Program-made: the position numbers and the translations under genes
From: Hermetia illucens
Taxonomy: Eukaryota > Arthropoda > Insecta > Diptera > Stratiomyidae
Length of the DNA: 64,000 bases
Direction: 5' to 3'
Assembly: GCF_905115235.1 (NCBI RefSeq)
Contig: NC_051853.1
Location: 46,869,467-46,933,466 of the forward strand
The notes under the pieces: model-generated
Database searches by the model: none
What the model was told of the DNA's origin: nothing
Seen by the model: only the letters and a program-made list of their open reading frames with translations
In this document: piece after piece, positions 19,601-30,325 of the stretch
How the letters are laid out: each line of letters begins with the position of its first letter
How positions within the stretch are numbered: the stretch's first letter is position 1

Positions 19601-22275
19601 TCATAACTCCAATATTTGTGACCAGCACCAGACAGGAGGTACTAGACATAACTTTAGGAAATACTCTAATGAACGGAATGGTCAGGAATTGGAGGGTGTC
19701 GGATGAACGCTCTATGTCTGATCACATGATAACCAGATTCGACATTGAGGGTAACTCCGAAATAAAAAGAATACTAAGGAATCCCAGGGGAACGGATTGG
19801 GAATTCTATGCAACGCACTTGAGCAACAACATTGCCCACCTTCAAGGGGGCAGTGACATCAGGAGCGCACTGGAACTAGAAACAGTGGTGGAAAACCTCA
19901 ACACAGTCGTCATTGACGCATATGAGGACAGCTGTCAGGCTAAGACAGTTAAATCATCAACGGATGTTCCATGGTGGAACAGGAACCTGGCCAGAATGAG
20001 AACAGAGGCACGAAAATTCTTCAACCGGGGACTCGCAGAGGTACAAAAATGCACTGACTGCGTATAGAAACGCGATCAGGGAAGCAAAACGGAACAGCTT
20101 CAGGGAATTCTGTGAAGGGATCGAACAGATCACAGAAGCAACCAGGCTTTACAAGGCTGTAGCCAAAGACGGGGGAATGTCCTGTCTCTGTTTGAAGGAG
20201 GAAGATGGGACATTTACCGACAATGAGAAGGACAGGGTACACCTGTTTCTCAGAACTCATTTCCCGAGGTCCTACCCCACGGTAACAGGCGCCAACATTC
20301 TGCCTGACACCCCAACAACGAATAAAAGGAGAAGAAAAAAGAACTGGAAACTAGCAAAAGAGATGTGCTCAGAAGCTAGGCTTAGACCAAAAATTATTCT
20401 GAAAGACACATGTCGGAAACACTTTTCGGAAAGCCACGAGGGCTCTGATGACTTGTAGATCCATAGCAGGAAGGTAATGGGGGTGCAACTCGAAGATACT
20501 ATTTTGGATATATACTGCAATAGTAAGGCCAATGATTACCTATGGAGCGGTAATCTGGGCAGAAAGAACCGAACTCAGCACACAAACCAGGGAATTACAT
20601 AAATTCCAAAGACATGTTTGCGTGTGTATCAGTGGGGCAATGAGGACATGCCCAACGGTATCCCTGGAGGTCCTTCTGGGATTAACCTCTCTCCATCTGC
20701 ACATACAAATGCGGGTAAGGAGGGCAATATTCAGGATAGCCGGAAGTATCAGTGAGGCGGGGAGCTGCCTAAACCGAAGGAAGATTGATATTCTTTCGAG
20801 GATTCACTTCGATAGGAAGTTTGAAACACGTTGGAGTAACAAGGCAAACTGGGATAGCGTGGCTACGACATACGGCTTAAACCGGTAAGTGATTAATTGG
20901 TGCACTGAACGATCCCTCACAGCAGAGGGAGCGGGTGTCGGTGTTATTGGTCCAAGGAAAATGTACTTTGAGCCAATGGGCAGGTACACTAGCATATTCC
21001 AGGCGGAAATATACGCCATAGACAAATGTGCCTCCTTTAATCTCCAAAGGAACTACAGAGCAGAACATAGCTATTCTCACCAATAGGCAAGCAGCGATCA
21101 AGGTACTTAGGTCCAACCAGGTGAATTCTAAACTGGTGTGGGAATACCTTGAGAGACTGAATACACTCGGCTCGTCCAACAAGGACTGTATACTTTGAAT
21201 TCCAGGCCATGCTGGATTGGAAGAGAACGAGGGAGCGGACGATCTGGCCAAGAAGGGAGCAGGGACGCCTTTACACGGTCCAGCACCCTTCCGTGGAATC
21301 GGAAACGATTTCATGGCTACGACTCTAAGAAATGAAGAGGAACAGTTGAGGGAACTATACTGGGCGGGCCTACCAGGGATGGAGCAGTCCAGGGAGCTTA
21401 TTGGGTGATACGAACCCATGCGCATAAAGGATTGCCTAAACCTCACCAAAAAGAACCTCCGAATCATAGTGGGAATTCTCACTGGTCATTGTCGGCTGAA
21501 CTATCACCTAGGGAAGCTAGGGGTATCTACGGACACTGCCTGCAGGTTTTGTAAGGAGTATGACGAAACTTCGTGTGTAGAACAGACAGTGTCCGGGACT
21601 TATGTAAAGTAGGCATTTGGGAGAACACTTATACCAGATACAAAGCTGAACGATCTGGAAGAAGGGAACATAATAAAATTCCTGACAGATATAGGCCTGC
21701 TTGAGATATTACGATCAATAGGTACACCATAACCAGTAAAAGGGGCATAATAGTTCTTTAAGGACGCGGTGCGACTTTCCCTTAACAGAATAATAATAAT
21801 AATAATTTTTGCAAAAACTGCAGGAACTGTAAATGAATTCAAATTTTAGTGGAGTTTGCACTGTTTATTCTCAGTTAATTCAAATAAATGCAGTTTATAA
21901 CGATGAATTATGTCGCTTAGTGTAGATAACCATACAAATGGAGGAAACAAAGGAAGTAAAGTGCATACTAATCATTTGAATGACATCCCACATGTTTACT
22001 TAGATGAAAAGAAAAACTTAAAACTTACTTTATCCTCGTCTAGTATAGGACAATCGTATTCGTCGTCATGACCATCAACAAAACCTTGATCCTTTGCGAC
22101 TGCTGAGATGTCGTGGTATTTTAATTTCAAATCTTCGCTCAGTTTGGCGCATAGATGAGATTTGCCCACACCAGGGGTCCCTGAAAAGGAAAGTTCTTCA
22201 ATAACAAATATCTAAAACATGGAATTCCAATGCCTTACCCGTAACAAGGATATTCGGCAACTTTATATCTGGCAT
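16662..22275 (-). CDS. Ak6: Adenylate kinase isoenzyme 6 (AK6/hCINAP)
   Basis: Three exons on the minus strand: 22239-22275 (ATG at 22275), 22029-22180 and 16662-16997 (stop TAA), all with GT/AG borders. They encode 174 aa, the usual AK6 length. Exon 1 into exon 2 gives the P-loop GTPGVGKS after MPDIKLPNILVT. Exon 2 has the acidic DGHDDEYDCPILDEDK. Exon 3 has GGNIVEYHSCDFFPERWFD and the lid LTERNYNPKKLQSNIECEIFQ. AK6 is a small nuclear nucleotide kinase/ATPase (known of the family) linked to 40S ribosomal subunit maturation and Cajal bodies. The 5.0-kb second intron (16998-22028) holds an I-clade LINE and other debris; the first intron is 58 bp. The start lies 429 bp from the divergent Spt7-like start. 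Confidence 0.95.
17045..17470 (+). repeat. GTCY-microsatellite repeat (copy 3)
   Basis: Begins TTGTGTAAAAAAAACCTTAT and continues TAAAATCGATTTA, then a CTGTCCGTCC/CTGTCTATCTGTCTG tract. ATGTGGAATATCAAATTAAA matches the body of the copy at 14.9 kb. It lies inside AK6 intron 2. The right limit is uncertain. Confidence 0.5.
17880..18190 (+). mobile_element. CFDP2-like EN-RT LINE, endonuclease fragment
   Basis: Reads VPLYSGNRCESGVALL, LTWEPLSERILSVRFRTRL MSITIVQRY and AEKD. These line up with the same blocks at 25.95-26.2 kb (YSGKQSGIRREFGVGLF, CEPISDRLLTGRFRC, RSITIV). Broken. Lies in AK6 intron 2. Confidence 0.55.
18232..18830 (-). mobile_element. Possible decayed LINE RT/C-terminal debris
   Basis: The minus strand has a KLAEQKVEAIIILTKR stretch near 18440, resembling the LAEHKTEAVLI block of R1-type RTs. 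A separate 93-codon frame (18548-18829) reads KLVTGLCGYDRHVLNLVNL, resembling the C-terminal tail that follows RNase H in some LINEs. The evidence is weak and the two may be unrelated. Confidence 0.3.
18831..19617. other. AK6 intron, no feature seen
   Basis: AT-rich intronic sequence. No repeat or exon was recognised. Confidence 0.4.
19618..21805 (+). mobile_element. I-clade LINE with internal RT deletion (copy 2)
   Basis: Runs from the endonuclease C-terminus (NWRVSDERSMSDHMITRFDI, the SDH block) through the linker (VPWWNRNLARMR) to the start of RT. It then jumps near 20380-20410 to the RT C-terminal part ([18 protein letters not shown]). RNase H follows (WCTERSL..., AGVGVIGPRK), then DDLAKKGAGTPLHGP and a CCHC-type tail (TACRFCKEY). 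The end is a 3' UTR and a (TAA)n tail at 21789-21805, a hallmark of I elements. The RT core is missing and frames are broken. It sits in AK6 intron 2. Confidence 0.85.
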
Positions 22276-22704
22276 CCTCGAATAATTTCTCGAAACTTGG
22301 ATAAAGATAACCTAACTCACGCGTCAAACAAATTCAAACAAAACATTCACCGGCGAGCGAAGGAAGCACGTGCGTCCAATTATTGGAAACTTAGCCTAAA
22401 ATCAAGAGTGAATAAATGGCACAAAGGCAGATTTGAATGCATCAATTTACCCACCGAAGGTCACAAGCACAGCCCAGACATCAAATGTGCTCACTATGTC
22501 AATGTTTGTTTACACTTCAACCCTCCTGTGAATGAGGTTGTAGCAACAGCTGACTCTACTACTGCAGCGGCTTTCATTGACATGTTTGTCAAAAACATCT
22601 GATCAGTGGTTTGTGTACGGTCGACCGGTCAACAGTGTTTGGGGTGGTGCGTCGGGTTTACTAATTTCACTACCAAACTTAAGTAGAATTCAGGAAGTAA
22701 CAAA
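22276..22704. promoter_or_regulatory. Shared divergent promoter region, AK6 / Spt7-like
   Basis: The two start codons point away from each other across 429 bp. The stretch holds both 5' UTRs and therefore probably a two-way promoter. The 127-codon open frame over 22219-22602 overlaps AK6 exon 1 on the other strand and has no family motif, so I do not call it a gene. No TATA box stands out on either side. Confidence 0.6.
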
Positions 22705-25700
22705 ATGAAGAGAGTTCTTTGGGGTGAATTTGAGAATGACACCAAAAACAAGGGCCCGATTCGTCCTGATGAGGTAATCCTACCAAGCAAAAAAGCTGAG
22801 AAGTTGAAAAAGTTGAAAGCGGCAACGGTAGAAACAGAAAACAAAATGTAAGTAGAGAATTCGCCATATTTTCCACGTTGTTTTACGATAATCCTTTTAC
22901 TCGTTCCAGTGAAATGATAAGACTGAAAAATCCTTTGATTACACAAACCATTGAAGTGATGAATCAAACTGAAATGCTTCAAGCACTGATTGATACCTAC
23001 GCCAATAAATCGGTAAGTTAACGTTCATGCAGATTTCTATCTATTTCTTTGCAACAACCGGTACCCGGTCTAGGCCTGCCTTAATACGGAACTACAGATA
23101 TTCCGGTTTTGCGCCGAGGTCCACCAATTCGATATCCTTAAAAGCTGTCTGACGTCCTGACCTACGCCATCGCTCCATCTCAGGCAGGGTCTGCCTCGTC
23201 TCCTTTTTCTACCATAGATATAGCTCTTATAGACTTTCCTGGTGGGATCATCCTCATCCGTACGGATTAAGTGACCGGATTTTATTCACAACCTGACCGT
23301 CATGGTATCGCTCATAGATTTCGTCGTTATGTAGGCTACGGAATCGTCCATTCTGATGTAGGGGGCCAAAAATTCTTCGGCGGCCAGGAATACATGAGGA
23401 CTGGCAAAATCATTGTCTTGTACAGTAAAGGCTTTGACCGTTGGTGAGACGTTTCGAGCGGAGCAGTTTTTGTAAGTTGAAATAGGCTCTGTTGGCTGAC
23501 GATAACCGTGCGCAGATTTCATCGTCATAGCTGTTATCGGTTGTGTTTTTCGACCCTAGATAGGAGAAATTATCAACGGTCTCAAAGTTTTAGCCTCCTA
23601 TCTTTATTCTTCACGTTAGACCAGTGTGGTTTGATGTTGTTGGTTGGTTGGTTTTTGGTGCTGACGTTCCCACCATATATTTTGTTTTGCCTTCATTGAT
23701 GTACAGCCCAAGATCTCGCGCCACCTGCTCGATCTGGATGAAGGCAGTTTGTACGTCTTGGGTCGTTCTTCCCATGATGTCGATATCGTCAGCATAGGCC
23801 CGTAGTTGGGTGGACTTAAAGAGGATCGCACCTCTTGCATTTACCTCAGCATCACGGATCACTTTCTCGAGGGCCAGGTTAAAGACGACGCATGATAGGG
23901 CATCCCCTTGTTGTAGACCGTTGTTGATGTCGAATGGTCTTGAGAGTGATCCTATTGCTTTAACTGGCCTCGCGTATTGGTCAGGGTCAGACTAGTCAGC
24001 CTTATCAATTTCGTCGGGATACCGAATTCTCGCATGGCCGTGTACAGTTTCTCCCTGGCTATGCTATCATAGGCGACTTTAAAGTCGATGAATAGATGGT
24101 GCAACTGGTGTCCATATTCTAACAGTTTTTCCATCGCTTGCCGCAGAGAGAAAATCGGATCTGTCGCTGATTTGCCTGGAGTGAAACTTCTTTGGTATGG
24201 GCCAATGATATTCTGGGCGTATGAGGCTATCCGGCCTAGCAAGATAGCGGAGAATATCTTATATCTTGCTGCACTACGTGATATCCTCCTTCTTATGTAT
24301 CAGACAAATAATGCCTCGCTGATTCGCTGTTCCACATCTTGAGCATAAGTTGATGAACCGCTTAATGTAATTGGTCGTCCTCATATTTAATCAATTCGGC
24401 TGTAACTCCATCGGCGCCTGACGACTCATGATTTTTAAGCCGATGAATTGCACGGACTCTTTCTTCTATACTTGGTGGTGGCAGTATTTATCCGTCGTCT
24501 TCAGTTGGCGGGACCTCCAACTATCCGAGGTTCTAGTTGTTCAGCAGTTCATAAAAGCACTCAACCCATCGCTCCAATATGCCCATTAAGTCGGAAATCA
24601 GATTTCCCTCTTTGTCGCGGCAAAATGAGCATCGAGGTGTATAAGGCTTCATCCTGGTGAATTGTTGATAAAACTTCCGCCCCGCCCCGCCTGTACTTTT
24701 CGAGTTCACAGACTTATTGGTTGTCCCAGGCTTCCTTTTTTCGTCTGTGAAATCGTTTCTCAGCTCAACGAAGTTCGTGATAAGTCTCCACCCGTGCCCG
24801 CGTCCTTAGAGGTTGCAACATTACTCGGTATGCAGGATTCTTTCATTCCGTTGCTAGCTTACATTCATCATCGAACCAGCCGTTCCGACTTTTTCTGTAA
24901 CTGGGGCCAAGTATGTTTGTAGCGGTATCAAGGATAACGTTCTTCAGGTGGTTGTGAAGATCATGATACTTCGTCTCTAGGGTCTCTGTTGACAACGGTT
25001 ATTGCGGCATCCATTTCCCCATTATAGGTATAGCGGAGGGCTGTGCTGTGGATGGCTTCAGTATTAACTCTCACCTGGTTGTCAGAACGGATTCGTGATG
25101 GTGTTATTCGAGCCCGGAGCACCATGCCAACGAGATAATGATTCGAGTCTAGTACTTTCAGAAGGCGGTGTTGATTTTCACATATTGTGGAAAGGTGCGG
25201 AGTGCGGGGGGTGGAAAGTGATCATTTCCTTAATCGACCCATTCTTAGAAACTAACCAACCACAAAAAATCTGAAAAAAATCAGGAGGCCACCACTATGT
25301 GGTGCCTAGGCTCCGAAATGCTTCCCATACCGATATCCTTTCAAATAAAGTTAATAATAGTATTTTACTGCAATTTTTAGTAATTTGAGCAAGAGAACTC
25401 CAACTTGCATAAAAAGGAATGTTTTTCCATTTGGAGAACATCTTTCTTCTTCCAGTATCCTCGGTACTGTGCATAACGTAGTTGTGATAAAGTTTCTCCT
25501 CTCGGTGCTAAAATTTCAAAGGTGCATTCATCGCCGAAATAGTTCTGTAAAAATACTACAAATGCTGAAATACATTTGCTTTTATTAAAATGTAATAATG
25601 CCGATTTTTTACGATAATTTTTCCTGTTTAGAAGTTCACATTTTTATTAGAATACTGCTCCGCCCATTTTAATTGCTTTGCTTTTATCGCACCTTTTAGC

Positions 25701-28700
25701 TTGGGCTTCGGTGCGCCTTAAAATCCAAAATCTTTATTTTTTGTCTTACCGTACATCTGCTAACGTGCATGTAGTGTGTTCCGAATGAAATTTTATTATT
25801 TTCTAAGAAGCCGATCTATGCTCTGGACGATACCCCTCTGCCCCTGGGCTGAAAATTGACTTTCTTCCTCGTTTTGCCTTCGTTTTTATCTTTCCCTTTT
25901 TAGTATTTCTTAATCGTTCCTCTAAGCAAAGTACGATGGTGGGATTGTCGAAAGTACCCCTCTCCCTCTTGTGGCAATCTGCTTTTGTACTCTGGAAAGC
26001 AAAGTGGCATCAGACGCGAATTCGGTGTCGGCTTATTTCTGCCGGATACCGCAAGGCGCACTTTCTTGGCATGTGAGCCGATTTCTGACAGACTTTTGAC
26101 TGGAAGATTCCGGTGCACTTCAAGGAGCATCACAATTGTATTCGTACAATCCTATGCACCAACGGAGATTTCCGATGTAATGGAGAAGTATACTTTTTAC
26201 GAGCAATTACGCGCAGTTCAGGAAGGCTTTGTAAAGGCGCCATTGTGATGTGATGAGTGATCTAAATGCCAAGGTGGGCTCTGGCAATACCTTGTTCAGA
26301 CATTTGATGGGGAAGCACGTTTTTGGCAACTGTAATGATAATAGTGGAAGATTTGTCGCTTTGTGCAGCTTCCACCGCCTCGTCATTGTTGGCACATTAT
26401 TCGAACACAGAGCTTGTTGTAACGTCAGTTGGGTGTCAACTGAACGATCAGCACTATATTTGGGAGTTATCTTCTGCGTAATTAGAGGGGCATTGACATT
26501 GACCTCGAAAGGGATCATTATCTGCTGGCCGCTTACGTTGACTTGCGTGTTGTGTACGCCACTTCCCGCATCCCCCAAGTTCAACATCAACCGCTTGTAT
26601 GATGCAACTATCGCTCGACAGTGCGAGAGTCACCTTCCTGATGGGACCGCAGATATCCCCGGCTAAAAATATCGATGAGCATTGGGCATCAATAAAAAAT
26701 GGTCTTTTCTTGGTTGCTATATAGGTTGCTGGCCACGTCCGAAAACAGAGTCCGCCAGGGTATTATTTTTTATTTATTGTTGTCGATGGTGTTCTTCATG
26801 CTGCCTCGTTGGAAAACTTGTAGGAATTCAATGGACTATAATTTTTCTCCTCAAACATCTCGACTACGCTGATCACATCTGTTTGCCCTTCGGGCTGCGT
26901 CATGGAACTTGGTCTAAAGGATGTGCCTTGAAATCCCCAAGGTTTAAAAAGTGAAGCAAGAAATGGACTGTTGATAAACACCATCAAAGATAAAGGGGGT
27001 CAACTGACGTTTCATCACACTCTTCCTATCTGCATTTATGAACGGAGCATCGACGGCGTCGATCAATTTATATATCTAGGAACTGTGGTTTCTGCCGACG
27101 GTAACACCGAACTGGATGTTGCCTGACGCATTAACAGCGCCAGATCCGCTTTCTTTGCCTCGTCTAAAATTGAGAATGCTCTATGCTATATTTTTTCTGT
27201 GAAGCAGCACATGATAAATGACCGCCACTGCCACTCGAAAGCTCCACGCCTTCGTAAACATCTATCTGCGACGTTTCACCGGAATATGCTGGCCCGATAC
27301 TATTTCAAATGAGGAAGTTGGTCCTCACATAGACCTGTCACCAACGGGTCATATAGTCAGAAGGCGAAAGCGAATAGGTCACACCTTAAGGAGGGACGAC
27401 AACTGGATTGCAGAACAGTAGTTCATCAATTCAATACCCACTGAACCATAAGTACATACGTATTATGCTTTTTATTTGGAAACAATGCATAGACCAACAG
27501 TAGTATAAATCCTAAGCGCTTACTCATTGATACAAACACCTGAGCAAAGTGATACGGTGACAAACTAAAGTTACCATCAACGTAAATCTTACGGACTAGA
27601 TGAATGCAATCTCTAATGTATTTCTTATCAAAAATGAGAACGCGTTCGTCATTACCATAACCTGGATTAGCCCATCAAAGAACCCGGTTACTAAGAACCG
27701 CATTTCTTTATAGTTGGTTCGGCTCTGTCCGTAGTGTGATCCAAACGTGCTCGCTTTATTAACACTCTCCAAGCGTGTTGGATTAGATATTGCCTAATAG
27801 AATAGCAAGATAGCGAAGAATATCTTATAGGCAATATTCAGCAACGTGACACTTTTATAATTGCTGCACTGCGTGATATGAATGAAATGAGTATAAAATA
27901 ATGCCTCGATGTCAATCGTCAGACCTTGATTCGCTATCCCAGCATGCACTGCTACTGACTTTTTAATAAAACTTCCGCGCCTGATGCGGTTGCTGCCTGA
28001 GTTCACAGACTTGTTGGTTCTCCCACCCTCCTTTTTCCGTCTGTAAAGTCGCTTTCCCATTCATTCAGCTTACATTCATCGTCAAACGAGTCATTGCGAC
28101 TTTGTTGCAACTGGGGCTATATATACTTGTGACCGTGCTGATAACATTCTTCATATCATTTGTTGATGCTTCATCTCCAGGACCTCTGCTAACTGCAGTT
28201 ATTACGGAATCCATTTCCTACTTATAGGAGGACTCCGTTCTCGATGGTTTTCAGTGTTACTCCCGTCTAATTGTCAGAGCACCATTTCAACGAGATAGTC
28301 ATCCGAGTTTATATTGGCTTTTTATATCTTCCGGCGTTCATCAAGGCTTAGAGGTGGGCGCGTTCGATTAGCACGGGTTCAATTTGGGTGAAAGAGAGGG
28401 ATTTCCTTGTTCGGTCCACGTAGTCTGGAAAATTACTGCAGCCGTATTCTAGGAAATCACTGTCTGCTAAATTTCCTGCTTGAAAGCTACAAAACCATGT
28501 GTCCTTTTACGGATGCGTGGGTCCGGGGAAAAACAAATAATCATCGAGATATCGCTCGTATCTATCTATGGAAATGAAAACAAACGGCTTGATCACGCGT
28601 GTGGAGCCGTAAAACTCTGGGCCTGAGGACCGGGCTCGAGAGGGAAGATTCACGGCGGATCGCATTCACAATCAATGCTTCTGCTGCCTCAGATGTTCCA

Positions 28701-30081
28701 TGAGGCGTGGACTTTGAGGTTCCCACCCTGCTTTGGAATCCCCAGGCCATAAAATTGAAGAGAAGCGTTCAGCTTTATGATAATTTCAATATCATGTTCA
28801 ACCGATTTAATGATTTGGCTATCTCTCACGTCGGAAGAAGTTATCGACTACTTCAAAAATAGAGCTTATCCCCTTTTCTTCTCCCGGGCGTGATTTACTA
28901 ACATAATCTTAAAACCTTGCTCGTCCATCTTCTCCGCTGCAATTAATATTCATTAAGCCTTATCAGCACAACAAATTACGAGTAAATTTCAAAATCTCCC
29001 CTGGTTTGCAAGCATTACATCATCTTTACTACTGAAGACTAGTTTCTCATCTACAAGATATTGGATTTTGGGCTCTTTCTTTAATAAGACCTTTTCGCTG
29101 CGAATAAAGCCGAATTTTCCGCATTGACTAAAGCTGAACTCAATTTTTCCATGTCTACTTGGTCCTACGAATGTAACACTTTAGGTGTTTCTCTGCATAA
29201 CGAAGTCCCTGTTATTATGCCCTACGTATATTCCCCCTGCCTTAGCCTGTCTGCTCTATACACAAAAATCTAATATGAACTGTCTAAAGTCCTTACCCTA
29301 ATTTTCTCTTCTGACGTCGTCTGATGAGTTGCCTCTGCCCTGGACGAAACCGTCAGCATTTTTTGTTGCTTTTTTTGCTTTATTCAATATTTATTTTTTA
29401 TTTTTTTTTTGTTTCGTTCAAACAGATAATTTTTAAATAAAAAAAAATTTAACCATTCTTCACAGGGCTGCAACAATTACCTGTTGAATTCATGTCAAGT
29501 TATACCTCAAGTTGATTTCCCGTCAGAAAACACTGCGAATCTCATACAAAACAACAGATTCTCTAAACCTCTTTGGTTCATTCCACCCATCGACACAAAA
29601 TTTACAAAGGGTGCCCCTCAGAAAATCCCGCCCATTACGGGGGAAATTGCAAAAATGGCTTTGCGAAAATCAGTTGCAGGGCTTGCCCGTGTTGCTGGTT
29701 TCAACGGTAAGTTGCTGCGCTACTATAGCAAAATATGTTTGTTTATATTATTCTATTGTAGAGTCATCGAGTAGTACCCTGACATTACTCACAGATGCCG
29801 TTGAGGAGTACATACAGAGTCTTCTTCAGTCGATAAAACATGCACAAACACTTAGTTCGAAAGATAAGTCAAATATTCTGGATATTGAAACAATGGAGAA
29901 AGGATATTTTGCAGTTGCACACAATTCCCTGCTTTTATTACATGACTACTTTCAAACGGAGGTGGTAGGAAGGAACGTAGCGGAAATTGATGAATTCAAA
30001 GACATGTGTAATGAGTACGACAAACTACGGAAGGAAAGCCAAAATTTGCAGGAATTTGGATTGAAAGAAGAAATCGAATGA
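22705..30081 (+). CDS. Spt7: SAGA subunit Spt7 / SUPT7L (STAF65-gamma)-like
   Basis: Four exons: 22705-22847 (ATG), 22910-23012, 29466-29706 and 29762-30081 (stop TGA). Phases match and the protein is 268 aa. The N-terminus is MKRVLWGEFENDTKNKGPIR followed by a lysine-rich stretch. Residues about 150-210 form a bromodomain-associated histone fold: MALRKSVAGLARVAGFN joined to ESSSSTLTLLTDAVEEYIQ. A helical tail with VAHNSLLLLHDYFQTEV, then EYDKLRKES, follows. This pattern fits SUPT7L/STAF65-gamma, a structural subunit of the SAGA histone acetyltransferase complex in the nucleus. The protein is shorter than the human one (414 aa), and no bromodomain is present, as known for animal forms. Intron 2 (6.45 kb) carries several LINE pieces. 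TADA1 was considered but its sequence fits less well. Confidence 0.8.
23050..25170 (-). mobile_element. RTE-like LINE fragment (copy 3), longest
   Basis: Minus strand, in Spt7 intron 2. Reads LRAYADDIDIMGRTTQDVQT, IEQVARDLGLYINEGKTKYM, the upstream RT block HLFIDFKVAYDSIAREKLYT and SFTPGKSATDPIFSLRQAME. Further upstream (24.4-25.17 kb) are linker and endonuclease-side remnants. 3' end near 23056 (reverse GGTTGTTGC). Broken in several places; 24.65-25.17 kb is also found in altered form at 27.95-28.35 kb. Confidence 0.8.
25190..25400 (+). repeat. Dispersed non-coding repeat (GACCCATTC family)
   Basis: GACCCATTCTTAGAAACTA, AAAATCTGAAAAAAATCA and GCTCCGAAATGCTTCCCATA are found reversed at 34.44-34.76 kb. 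The last part (AAAGTTAATAATAGTAT) recurs at 36.9 kb. No coding potential. Family unknown. Confidence 0.6.
25900..27420 (+). mobile_element. CFDP2-like EN-RT LINE, endonuclease plus RT ends
   Basis: Clear EN blocks: CEPISDRLLTGRFRCTSRS, VIMSDLNAKVGSGNTLFRHL (EN core), FVALCSFHRLVIVGTLFEHR and CCNVSWVSTE. After a gap come RT thumb motifs (SIDGVDQFIYLGTVVSADGN, ARSAFFASSKI) and the C-terminal YLRRFTGICWPDTISNEEV and RRRKRIGHTLRRDDNW at 27270-27415. Most of the RT palm is missing. Lies in Spt7 intron 2. Confidence 0.75.
27797..28350 (-). mobile_element. RTE-like LINE fragment (copy 4)
   Basis: Parts of 27797-27960 (TAGCGAAGAATATCTTATAG, TATAATTGCTGCACTGCGTG) match 3380-3460 of copy 1. 27960-28350 matches the 24.65-25.15-kb part of copy 3 (linker/endonuclease side, minus strand). 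The RT palm is absent. Confidence 0.65.
28351..29465. other. Spt7 intron, nothing recognised
   Basis: No exon or named repeat was recognised. A 62-codon minus-strand frame at 28562-28750 has no known motif. 29330-29460 is T/A-rich and leads into the acceptor of exon 3. Confidence 0.35.
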
Positions 30082-30220
30082 ATTAAGTTTGGTGCCAAGT
30101 ACGTTAAATGCCTGATGAGATATCGCGACTTACTGATAAGGATCATACATCAATCAACAATTATTCTTCTCCATAGTCTACTAATAAGGATTAGATTTAA
30201 GAAGTTAACAAATATAAGAA

Positions 30221-30226
30221 AATAAA
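30221..30226 (+). terminator. Poly(A) signal AATAAA, Spt7-like gene
   Basis: Lies 140 bases after the stop. The Ir8a signal on the other strand starts only 30 bp further on. Confidence 0.6.
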
Positions 30227-30255
30227 AGCGATTTTATACGTCTATAATAACTTTT

Positions 30256-30261
30256 TTTATT
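30256..30261 (-). terminator. Poly(A) signal AATAAA, Ir8a
   Basis: TTTATT on the plus strand, 65 bases past the Ir8a stop on the minus strand. Confidence 0.6.
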
Positions 30262-30325
30262 GTGTTGGCAACGCTAGAACTAAAGTGTATCTTCTACAGC
30301 ATTGAATTTTTAAGAGTCCTGCTAG

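Noticed and set aside
22219-22602. 127-codon plus-strand reading frame
   Set aside because: It overlaps AK6 exon 1 on the other strand and lies in the divergent promoter; no motif or splice context.
23050-28350. Host endonuclease-reverse transcriptase or CFDP2 gene
   Set aside because: Frames are broken, pieces repeat across the window on both strands, and no introns are present; they are LINE remnants.
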